The notes under the pieces were generated by a model. It was given only the letters and a program-made list of their open reading frames with translations, had not been told where the DNA came from and made no database searches. The translations under genes were made by a program, and so were the position numbers. 13,668 nucleotides of DNA. It comes from Collinsella aerofaciens. Lineage in GTDB: Bacteria; Actinomycetota; Coriobacteriia; Coriobacteriales; Coriobacteriaceae. Below, piece after piece: positions 7,527 through 13,668 of this stretch (position 1 is its first letter; each line of letters opens with the position of its first letter). The stretch is taken from contig RPYR01000218.1 in the NCBI GenBank assembly GCA_008671285.1, positions 1 to 13,668 of the forward strand, read 5' to 3'.

Positions 7527-8672
7527 ATGAACAGGCTTTTCGACAAATCGATCGTGCTGGCGTGCTGTATTGCGGCCGCCATGGGTCTTGCTGTGGACGC
7601 TCGCCTAGTCGCGGCGTTTTGCCTTGGCGTTATTGCCACCTCGCTGGCCGAGGTGGCACAGGGAGAACGCACGCGCCGTGCAAGCGAGGCCGCGAGCTAC
7701 GTTTACATCATCGCGGCCGTCTTTATACCGCCGTTTGTGCCGTTTGCGCCCCTCGCCCTCTATGACATCGCGCGACGCGTGCGCCGTGAACGCATCTGGC
7801 CCGCGCTGGCGATTGGCGCCGTGTTTGTCTGCGCGCTTGTCGCGGACCTTCGCGGCGGCGCGCTCACCACCCGAACGCTCCTGCTGACCGCCATCCTTTC
7901 GGTTGCCGCCACCTTGCTATCGCTACGTACCGCCCAGCTGGAGCGCGAGCAACAGCGCATGCGCCGTACCCGCGACGGGCTGCAAGAACGAGCCCTCGCG
8001 CTCGAAGCGCGCAACCGCGACCTTGCCGACCGCCAGGACTACGAAGTCGAGCTCGCGACGCTCGCCGAACGCGCCCGCATCGCGCGCGAGATCCACGATA
8101 ACGTCGGGCACCAGCTCACGCGCGCCTCGCTGCAGGCCGAAGCCCTACGCGTGGTCCACGCCGACGAGCCTGGCGTCGCCGCCGATTTCGCCGACGTTAA
8201 ACGCACGGTTGACGAGGCGCTCCAGCTTGTGCGCACCAGCGTCCACGCGCTCAACGACAACGCCGTCGACCTTTCCGTGCAGCTCGAACGCATTGTTGAA
8301 GGCGCGCGCTCGGACGGCGGCCCGCAGATTGAGCTTGAAGTTTTGGCCGAGCATGCGCCCGCAAATGTCGCCAACTGCTTTGCAGCGGTCCTGCGCGAGG
8401 CACTCTCCAATACCATGCGCCACGCTTGCGCCCAGACCGTCACCGTACGATGCATGGAACATCCGTCGTTTTACCAGCTTGTCGTTACCGACGATGGCGC
8501 GGGCGGGGTCCAAGCAAGCGGCCGCGGCGCTGCGGAGGGCATGGGGCTCGCCTCCATGCGCGAGCGCATCGAGGCGCTTGGCGGCACCTTCACCGCCGGC
8601 CCGCGTGCCAGCGCCGGCGGCTGGCGCGTGTTTGCCACCGTTCCCAAACAGCAAGGAGATGAGGACCGATGA
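7527..8672 (+). CDS. Sensor histidine kinase, NarL/DesK type (HisKA_3)
   Basis: This is a 381-residue sensor kinase that should phosphorylate the response regulator encoded next. The N-terminal half has about four to five hydrophobic segments with short loops (about 8-42, 57-79, 92-107, 117-133) and no large outer domain, so it probably senses the membrane itself or a partner protein. A coiled coil (about 135-175) leads to the HisKA_3 H-box ERARIAREIHDNVGHQL, with His190 as the predicted phosphorylation site. The ATPase domain has the N-box LREALSNTMRHA (Asn295), DDGAGG (322-327) and the lid motif GMGLASMRERIEALGG (338-353). I chose ATG 7527: earlier in-frame starts would add an unlikely basic leader, and the -10 sits six bases before this ATG. 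The TGA stop overlaps the ATG of the regulator gene by four bases. Kinases of this LiaS/DesK group often control adjacent ABC exporters. Confidence 0.92.
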   Translation: MNRLFDKSIVLACCIAAAMGLAVDARLVAAFCLGVIATSLAEVAQGERTRRASEAASYVYIIAAVFIPPFVPFAPLALYDIARRVRRERIWPALAIGAVFVCALVADLRGGALTTRTLLLTAILSVAATLLSLRTAQLEREQQRMRRTRDGLQERALALEARNRDLADRQDYEVELATLAERARIAREIHDNVGHQLTRASLQAEALRVVHADEPGVAADFADVKRTVDEALQLVRTSVHALNDNAVDLSVQLERIVEGARSDGGPQIELEVLAEHAPANVANCFAAVLREALSNTMRHACAQTVTVRCMEHPSFYQLVVTDDGAGGVQASGRGAAEGMGLASMRERIEALGGTFTAGPRASAGGWRVFATVPKQQGDEDR

Positions 8673-9298
8673 GGCTCATCGTTGTCGACGACGACCGCTT
8701 AGTGGTCGATTCGCTCAAGATTATCCTGGGCGCCCAGCCGCAGATCGAAGTGGTGGGCACCGGCGCCAATGGCGACGAGGCGGTCGCGCTCTACAGCGAG
8801 CACGCGCCCGACATCGCGCTGCTCGACATTCAGATGCCGGGACGCGACGGCCTTTCGGCGGCACGCGAAATCCTTGAGCGCGACCCCACGGCGCGCGTGG
8901 TGTTTCTGACGACATTCTCGGATGACGAGTACATTGTGTCGGCGCTTAAACTGGGCGCCCGCGGCTACCTGATCAAGACCGATGTCGCCGCCATTCCGCC
9001 GGCGTTGGCACAGGTCATGGATGGCAAACGCGTGCTCGAGGGCAAGGCGATCGAGGATATCGATTTTAATGGGGCGGGCACCGAAGCCGACGCGCCCCGC
9101 CGGCCCACAGCCTTTGCCGGCCTAACCGACCGCGAGTTCGAAGTCGCCGAGCTCATCGCCCGCGGCCTCGACAACAAGGAGATCGCCGCCACCGCCTACA
9201 TGGGCGAAGGCACCGTGCGCAACCACATCAGCTCGATCCTAGCCAAAATGGGGCTACGCAACCGCACGCAAATCGCCATCGCCTATCTGCGAGGCTAG
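8669..9298 (+). CDS. Response regulator, NarL/LuxR family
   Basis: This is a 209-residue two-domain regulator. The receiver domain (1-120) has the acidic cluster VVDDD (Asp7, Asp8), phospho-acceptor Asp53 in LLDIQMPG, Thr81/Thr82 in FLTTF and Lys103 in YLIKTD. A short linker follows. The C-terminal LuxR-type helix-turn-helix (about 147-207) begins LTDREFEVAELIARGLDNKEIA and contains GTVRNHISSILAKMGLRNR, the DNA-recognition segment. Overlap with the kinase stop (ATGA) indicates translational coupling; GAGG lies four bases before the ATG, with AAGGAG further up. The likely targets are the divergent promoters at 7330-7526, controlling the ABC-2 operon and perhaps its own synthesis. This is an inference from position. 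Transcription should end at the hairpin at 9636-9670. Confidence 0.93.
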   Translation: MRLIVVDDDRLVVDSLKIILGAQPQIEVVGTGANGDEAVALYSEHAPDIALLDIQMPGRDGLSAAREILERDPTARVVFLTTFSDDEYIVSALKLGARGYLIKTDVAAIPPALAQVMDGKRVLEGKAIEDIDFNGAGTEADAPRRPTAFAGLTDREFEVAELIARGLDNKEIAATAYMGEGTVRNHISSILAKMGLRNRTQIAIAYLRG

Positions 9299-9328
9299 CC
9301 GCTGGCTGCCGCCAATTTGATGCCATTT

Positions 9329-9482
9329 CAAAACTATGCCGGTTTACTACGATGAACCGCATATCTCCGACCACGGCAAATTGTGCACTTACAAAACCGC
9401 AGGTAGAACACTTGCGATATTTGCAAAAATGCGGGTGTGGTCAGGAATCTCGGATTCATCGTAGTAAACCGGCATAGTTTTG
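9329..9482. repeat. Palindromic element A: 28-bp perfect inverted arms around a 98-base centre
   Basis: Bases 9329-9356 and 9455-9482 are perfect 28-base inverted repeats; the left arm begins CAAAACTATGCCGG and contains TACTACG. The 98-base centre has a secondary GACCAC/GTGGTC pairing (9369-9374, 9437-9442) and ACAAAACCGCAGGTAGAAC (9391-9409), which forms a small CGCAGG...CTTGCG hairpin with a 7-base loop and one G-T wobble. No open reading frame is credible here and no clear target duplication flanks the arms. It starts 30 bases after the response regulator stop. Its architecture parallels element B; I do not recognise a named family. Confidence 0.85.
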
Positions 9483-9574
9483 TTCGGGCGGCCCTGCACG
9501 AGTGTCTCCGCCAGCCTCGCGGGACCAAAATGATCCGTTTTCCTCCGTCCCCAAGGGATCAGCCGGAACCGCTC

Positions 9575-9734
9575 GCCACGAAATCGGCCCATCTACTACG
9601 TTTGACTCGATACCCCTGACCATACCTTCGTTTTGAACAAAACCGCAGGCGTTCTACCTGCGGTTTTGTTTTTGCGCTTTTCGGCATGGTTGGGGGTAAG
9701 GGGCTAAACGTAGTAGATGGGCCGGTTTCGTGGC
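9575..9734. repeat. Palindromic element B: 29-bp inverted arms, nested stems and a terminator core
   Basis: Bases 9575-9603 and 9706-9734 are inverted repeats matching at 28 of 29 positions; the left arm starts GCCACGAAATCGG and includes CATCTACTACGTTT. Inside lies a second pairing (9611-9623 with 9686-9698, 11 of 13 bases), and at the centre a perfect 14-bp hairpin (9636-9670). The minus strand carries the same 19-mer ACAAAACCGCAGGTAGAAC found in element A. The spacing between arms, 102 bases against 98, is also similar. The region between the two elements (9483-9574) has no gene and only a weak TGATCC/GGATCA dyad (9531-9536, 9556-9561). Confidence 0.85.
9636..9670. terminator. Bidirectional Rho-independent terminator inside element B
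   Basis: A perfect 14-bp stem, AACAAAACCGCAGG paired with CCTGCGGTTTTGTT, encloses a 7-base loop (9650-9656). On the plus strand the GC core is followed by TTTTGTTTTTG, and on the minus strand by TTTTGTTC. It lies between two converging transcripts, the two-component genes and the pilin gene, and could stop both. Confidence 0.8.
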
Positions 9735-9754
9735 AGGCCCTTTTCGCCTACGCA

Positions 9755-9796
9755 CAAAAGCGCCGCCACGGAGGAGGGAGATGCCTCCGTGGCGGC
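9755..9796 (-). terminator. Rho-independent terminator of the pilin-like gene
   Basis: A perfect 13-bp stem, GCCGCCACGGAGG (9762-9774) with CCTCCGTGGCGGC (9784-9796), encloses a 9-base loop. On the minus strand it is followed by GCTTTTG, a short T run. It lies about 75 bases past the stop codon of the pilin-like gene. Confidence 0.75.
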
Positions 9797-9833
9797 TGGG
9801 GGTAGGAGTAGGTCGTGATTTAACCCTGCCGGC

Positions 9834-9859
9834 CGCCCGGGGCCTTTTGGCCCCGGGCG
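9834..9859. other. GC-rich 11-bp hairpin just after the pilin stop
   Basis: CGCCCGGGGCC and GGCCCCGGGCG are separated by TTTT, a very stable stem 12 bases beyond the pilin stop codon. There is no T run after it on either strand, so it may protect the 3' end of the message or pause polymerase rather than terminate. Confidence 0.7.
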
Positions 9860-9871
9860 CTGTCGACGTGC

Positions 9872-12800
9872 CTAGCGCTTACGGATACCCCAGACCAGGG
9901 CTCCGACGCCGGCCATGGCGATAACAAATGCCATGAGCAGGGCCGTGGCCTGCTGGTCGCCTGTGGTGGGCAGGAAACCCTTGACCGTCTTGACGATGTT
10001 CGTCACGGTCTTGGGCGTGCCAGGATCGGGCGTCGGCACGGGCGTCTCGGGCTTCTTGTACGTGTTGTTGAACACGATACCCTCGACGCTTTTGTCGCCC
10101 TTGGTAAAGGCGACGTTCGCCTTGAGGTTGCCCTCGCCGTCATCGACCACGTTGACGGTCACGGTAAAGACGGACTTGTCGTAGGTCATACCGACCTCGT
10201 CGCCCTTGACCTCGCTGATGGTGTAGGCGGGCGTACCGGGCTCGTCGTACTCAAACTTGTCAAAGTTGATCTTGCCGTCGGCATCGTTGGTAACCGTAGA
10301 CTCGATGTCCTCGCCAACGAGCTTAAAGCTAAACTCGTCCTTCTTGAGTTCGCGTCCCTCGAGCACCTTGATAGCGCCGATGGAAACCTGCGTAGGCATG
10401 GCGTGATACTTGTTGGTAAAGCCAGCCGACTCGGTGGTTCCCTCGAGCTTGTGCGTCGCGGTCAGCGTGCCGTCGCCGTTGTCGGAGACGGTGGTCACGA
10501 CGGTGTAGGTCGTGCCGTCATAGGTGACACCCTTGTACAGACCGAGCGCGTTGGGGCAAGCCTCACGCAGCATGTACGTGTGCGTGCCGGGCGCCTCGTA
10601 GCGGATCGGGCTCAGCGCGACGGTGCCGTTGGCGTCGTTGGTGCCGCTAGCGACAACCACGCCGTCCTCGAGCAGCTCAAACGTGAACTCGCCCGCTGCA
10701 AGATCGCGTCCGGTCAGACGCTTGACCGTCTTGACCTGGTCGGTCACCACAGAATCGGTAGGCGTCACGCTGTAGGTGTTGGTGAACGTGAAGGCAGCGC
10801 CGTCGCCGCCGTCGCGCACGACACGCAGATGTCCGGTACCGTCGTCAGTCACGGTGTAGGAAACCTTGCGCATGGCGTTGGCGTCGTTGGTCACACCAGG
10901 GGCGCTACCGGACTCGGTCACCGTGTAGGTAAAGGTGTGCGAGCGCGGAGCGGTGGGGGCTGCGGACTCGGACTCGTCATTAGGCTCGTCAGCGCTGGCG
11001 TCGGCGTCAGTTGCAGCCTCGTCAGTCTCTGCCTCGTCGACTTCCGCCTCGTCGGCATCGTCGGCATCAGCTTCGACCTTGTCGGTCACATCGGTCGTCA
11101 CGCCCAGGGCGCGGTTGAGGTCGTCGAGCGTAAAGTGGATCTTGCCAAAGTCCACGTTGCCGGCCGCGTCGTTGGTCACGGTTGTGTGCTCGGGCATCGG
11201 GGCACCAGCCTCGTCGGCAGTCACGGTAAAGGTGAACTTACCCGTGATGTCGGCCGGGGTCAGGCTCTCGGCAGCTTGGAGCTTCTTGGTACCGGCGAGC
11301 GTGGCGTCAACGGCATCGGCGCCGTAAACGTTCTCGAACACGGGCTCGGCGTCACCGTAGTTGGGCGTTGCCGTCAGGGTACCGTCGCCGTTGTCGACGA
11401 CAATGACCTTAAAGCTAAAGCTCGGCGTTGTGGCGGTAATGCCCTTGCCGTCCAGCAAGTTCGTAAGCTCAAAGGCCGTGTAGTTAATAGTCCATGCAAG
11501 CTTGGCATCCGTGTCGGTGCGGATGGCACGCTTGGCGCTTACCAGATCGGCGAGCATCTCGGTCGTGTAATGCAGCGTTCCAAAGCTCACCTGACCGTTA
11601 ACGTTGGTAGCCGGAGTGCCCTGGATTGCTTCCGTCTCGCCTGCGTAGGCAATGCCGAACCAGAACTCGCCGTCGGCCATCGGACGACCGGTCAGGGTCT
11701 TGGTGGCAACGACCTGAGCAGCGGCACCACCAGGTGCGTCGGTCGTGGCGCTATAGCTGTTGCGGAACGGAATCACAGCGCTCTCGACCGTAGCGGCACC
11801 AGTCTTGTACTCGGTCACCAGCGTGCCCTTGTCGGGGTTGCCAGTAACGGTCGTGGTGGCAGTAAGCGTACCGGCGCCGTCATCGGCGATAGCGATCGTC
11901 ACGGTGCGGGCAGCGTCGTCATAGGTGTAACCGGGCTGGCCGTCGTTCTTCTCGGCCACGGTGTACGTAAAGGTCTTGCCCGCGTCAGCCTGCGTAAACT
12001 TGACCTCATGGCCAGCCAGGATGTCAATCAGACCAACCGTCGCCTCTGCCGTTGCAGGGGACTTGTACACGTTGGCGCCCTCGTGCAGGCCGAGCGCTTT
12101 GGCCGAAGCCTCGTCGGCGGGCGTCACGGTAAAGGTGAACTGGCCCTCGGTCATGGGACGCCCGGAGAGGGTCTTGCTGAGCTTAAGGCCACCGGCCGCG
12201 GTGTAGTTGAGCTCAGTGTGGTACGTGTTGGTAAAGCGTCCATTCCCCTTCTTGGTGACGTTGGCGATCAGCTTGCCCTCGCCGTTCTCGGTCACGGTCA
12301 CCTCGGCGGTCGCGACATGAGAGTCATACGTCATGCCTGCCGCGCTGCCCGCGTTCTCGCGGATCTCGTACTTGTAGGTTCCAGCAGCCGTGTAGTGGAT
12401 CTTGCCGAACTTGATGGCGGCGATGCCATCCTTCGCGTCCTTCTTGCTCACAGTTACGGTTGCGGGGTCGGGCAGCGGGGTGCCCTCGGGAGCGGTGATG
12501 GTAAAGCTGAACTTGTCGGAGTCCGTCCAGTCGCGACCGTCGATGGCCTTGCTCAGGTCAAAGTCGAGCTCTGCGTCGAGCGGGGTCACGCTGTAGGAGT
12601 TCTTGAACTCGGCGGGCTCGGTGCCCTTCAGGACATGCTCGGCCCTGAGTGTGCCGTCGCCATTGTCCGTGATGGTGGTCTCGATGGTGAACTTGGCATT
12701 GCTGTAGGTGATGCCCTTGCTGGTGGTTCCGCCGTTGACCTCGTGCAGCGTGTAGATATGCTTGCCGGCCTTGGTGTACTTCACGGCGCTCATCGTGATC

Positions 12801-13668
12801 TTGCCCTCGGCGTCGTTGGTGCCAGTGGCGACGACCTTGTCGCCCTCGACGAGCTCGAAGGAGAACTCGCCGGCCTTGAGGTCGCGGCCGTCCAGGACCT
12901 TGGTCGCGGTGATCTGGTCGGTGACGCTGAACTCGTCAGGCGTCACGTTATAGGTATTGGTGAACGTAAATGCCACATCGCCGTCCGGCTTGCGGGATAC
13001 GCTCAGATTGCCCTTGCCGTCATCAGTCACGGTGAAGGAAACCTTGCGCGACAGCTTGGCGTCGTTGGTCACGCCAGCCACTTCGCCGGACTCGGTCACG
13101 GTGTAGGTAAAGGTGTGCTCGCGCTTCTCGGGCTTCTCGCCCAGAGCCTTGTTAAGGTCGTCGAGCGTAAAGGCGATCTTGCCAAAGTCGACCTTGCCGT
13201 CAACGTCGTTGTGCACGCTCGTGCTCGCAGGCATAGGCGCGCCCTCTTCACCGGTCACGGTAAAGGTGAACTTGCCGGTGATATCAGCCGGGGTCAGAGC
13301 GTCGTCAACCTGCAGATTCTTGATACCCGCAAGCGATGCCTCGGTAGCATTCGTGGTGTAGGCGTTCTTGAACTCGATGCTCTTGACGTCCTTGGCGTCC
13401 TTCAGCTCGTGCGTGGCAACCAGCTGGCCCTTGCCGTTATCGGCGATGGTCGTCACGATGGTGTAGACCGCGTCATCGTAGTCAATACCGCCGGCGTTGC
13501 CCTTAACCTCATGCAGCTTGTAGGTGTGCTGGCCGATCTCGGTGTACTTGATGGCACTGAACGTCACCTTGCCGTCGGCGGCGTTCTTAACGGTCTCGAC
13601 AGGCTTAACTTCCTTCTCAATGATTTCGAGCAGCTCAAAGCTGAACTCGTCGGCCGTAAGGGCACGCC
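9872..13668 (-). CDS. Giant LPXTG-anchored pilin-like surface protein with FctA/Spy0128-type isopeptide domains (5' end missing)
   Basis: The C-terminal 1264 residues of a wall-anchored surface protein are visible; the frame is open at the window edge. Eight complete domains and one partial domain lie at about 13668-13358, 13336-12950, 12916-12593, 12556-12221, 12187-11753, 11713-11324, 11302-10772, 10738-10406 and 10390-10058. Each complete domain has the Lys in a TKxLxGR- or AGxKxLQ-like start, a Glu in a YTxxE-like strand and an Asn in a final FxNxY, the triad expected for a spontaneous Lys-Asn bond in Spy0128/FctA pilins. A Pro-rich stalk (KKPETPVPTPDPGTP) leads to LPTTG (9959-9973), a hydrophobic segment and the tail IRKR, the substrate signal of a sortase. 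No sortase is in the window. The apparent start at 13565-13567 is an internal GTG; the sequence GRALTADEFSFELLE continues the fold upstream of it. The likely role is adhesion or a surface fibre. Confidence 0.93.
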   Translation of the reverse strand, partial: RALTADEFSFELLEIIEKEVKPVETVKNAADGKVTFSAIKYTEIGQHTYKLHEVKGNAGGIDYDDAVYTIVTTIADNGKGQLVATHELKDAKDVKSIEFKNAYTTNATEASLAGIKNLQVDDALTPADITGKFTFTVTGEEGAPMPASTSVHNDVDGKVDFGKIAFTLDDLNKALGEKPEKREHTFTYTVTESGEVAGVTNDAKLSRKVSFTVTDDGKGNLSVSRKPDGDVAFTFTNTYNVTPDEFSVTDQITATKVLDGRDLKAGEFSFELVEGDKVVATGTNDAEGKITMSAVKYTKAGKHIYTLHEVNGGTTSKGITYSNAKFTIETTITDNGDGTLRAEHVLKGTEPAEFKNSYSVTPLDAELDFDLSKAIDGRDWTDSDKFSFTITAPEGTPLPDPATVTVSKKDAKDGIAAIKFGKIHYTAAGTYKYEIRENAGSAAGMTYDSHVATAEVTVTENGEGKLIANVTKKGNGRFTNTYHTELNYTAAGGLKLSKTLSGRPMTEGQFTFTVTPADEASAKALGLHEGANVYKSPATAEATVGLIDILAGHEVKFTQADAGKTFTYTVAEKNDGQPGYTYDDAARTVTIAIADDGAGTLTATTTVTGNPDKGTLVTEYKTGAATVESAVIPFRNSYSATTDAPGGAAAQVVATKTLTGRPMADGEFWFGIAYAGETEAIQGTPATNVNGQVSFGTLHYTTEMLADLVSAKRAIRTDTDAKLAWTINYTAFELTNLLDGKGITATTPSFSFKVIVVDNGDGTLTATPNYGDAEPVFENVYGADAVDATLAGTKKLQAAESLTPADITGKFTFTVTADEAGAPMPEHTTVTNDAAGNVDFGKIHFTLDDLNRALGVTTDVTDKVEADADDADEAEVDEAETDEAATDADASADEPNDESESAAPTAPRSHTFTYTVTESGSAPGVTNDANAMRKVSYTVTDDGTGHLRVVRDGGDGAAFTFTNTYSVTPTDSVVTDQVKTVKRLTGRDLAAGEFTFELLEDGVVVASGTNDANGTVALSPIRYEAPGTHTYMLREACPNALGLYKGVTYDGTTYTVVTTVSDNGDGTLTATHKLEGTTESAGFTNKYHAMPTQVSIGAIKVLEGRELKKDEFSFKLVGEDIESTVTNDADGKINFDKFEYDEPGTPAYTISEVKGDEVGMTYDKSVFTVTVNVVDDGEGNLKANVAFTKGDKSVEGIVFNNTYKKPETPVPTPDPGTPKTVTNIVKTVKGFLPTTGDQQATALLMAFVIAMAGVGALVWGIRKR

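Noticed and set aside
9299..9871. Small protein-coding genes in the convergent gap
   Set aside because: The short frames here lie across the inverted repeats, lack ribosome sites and show no familiar sequence.
11324..11713. Pilin domain 6 at first seemed to lack the catalytic Glu
   Set aside because: Realigning YTAFE with the YTVTE of other domains restores the Glu, so the domain keeps the full set despite its unusual insert.
13565..13567. Start codon for the pilin-like gene at this position
   Set aside because: The codon is GTG inside a domain strand. The upstream frame stays open to the window edge and continues the domain, so the true start lies outside.

Overview
The window reads as a chromosomal segment of a high-GC Gram-positive bacterium. 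The mix of a DUF362 protein, FtsX-type and ABC-2 exporters, a NarL-type two-component pair and a giant LPXTG-anchored pilin-like protein points to Coriobacteriia (Actinomycetota), most likely Collinsella or a close gut relative. This assignment comes from gene content and general familiarity, not from a database match.

Left end (1-519): the start of a DUF362-family gene on the minus strand, interrupted by an in-frame TAG, then a candidate promoter, then about 170 bases packed with short palindromic repeats built on a GGGGACAG core. Next (520-3920, minus) is a two-gene MacB/LolD-type unit: an ATPase and an 888-residue FtsX-type permease. Then (4002-7329, minus) comes a three-gene ABC-2 exporter operon: one ATPase and two related permeases, tightly spaced or overlapping. 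Divergent from it (7527-9298, plus) is a histidine kinase/response regulator pair with a 4-base overlap. The kinase gene looks leaderless. The pair probably senses an envelope or drug signal and controls the adjacent exporter; this is inferred from the divergent arrangement only.

The convergent gap 9299-9871 holds no gene. It contains two palindromic elements of nearly equal size (154 and 160 bases) that share a hairpin core but have different arms, plus terminator hairpins for the converging transcripts. The right third (9872 to the end, minus) is the 3' part of a very large cell-wall-anchored protein: eight complete and one partial FctA/Spy0128-like isopeptide domains, a proline-rich stalk, an LPTTG sorting signal, a membrane segment and a basic tail. 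Its 5' end lies outside the window.

The most unusual material is non-coding: the paired TACTACG-arm elements at 9329-9734 and the GGGGACAG repeat cluster at 352-519, where stem bases covary between copies. The pilin also shows a duplicated two-domain cassette and a 45-residue acidic insert in one domain.
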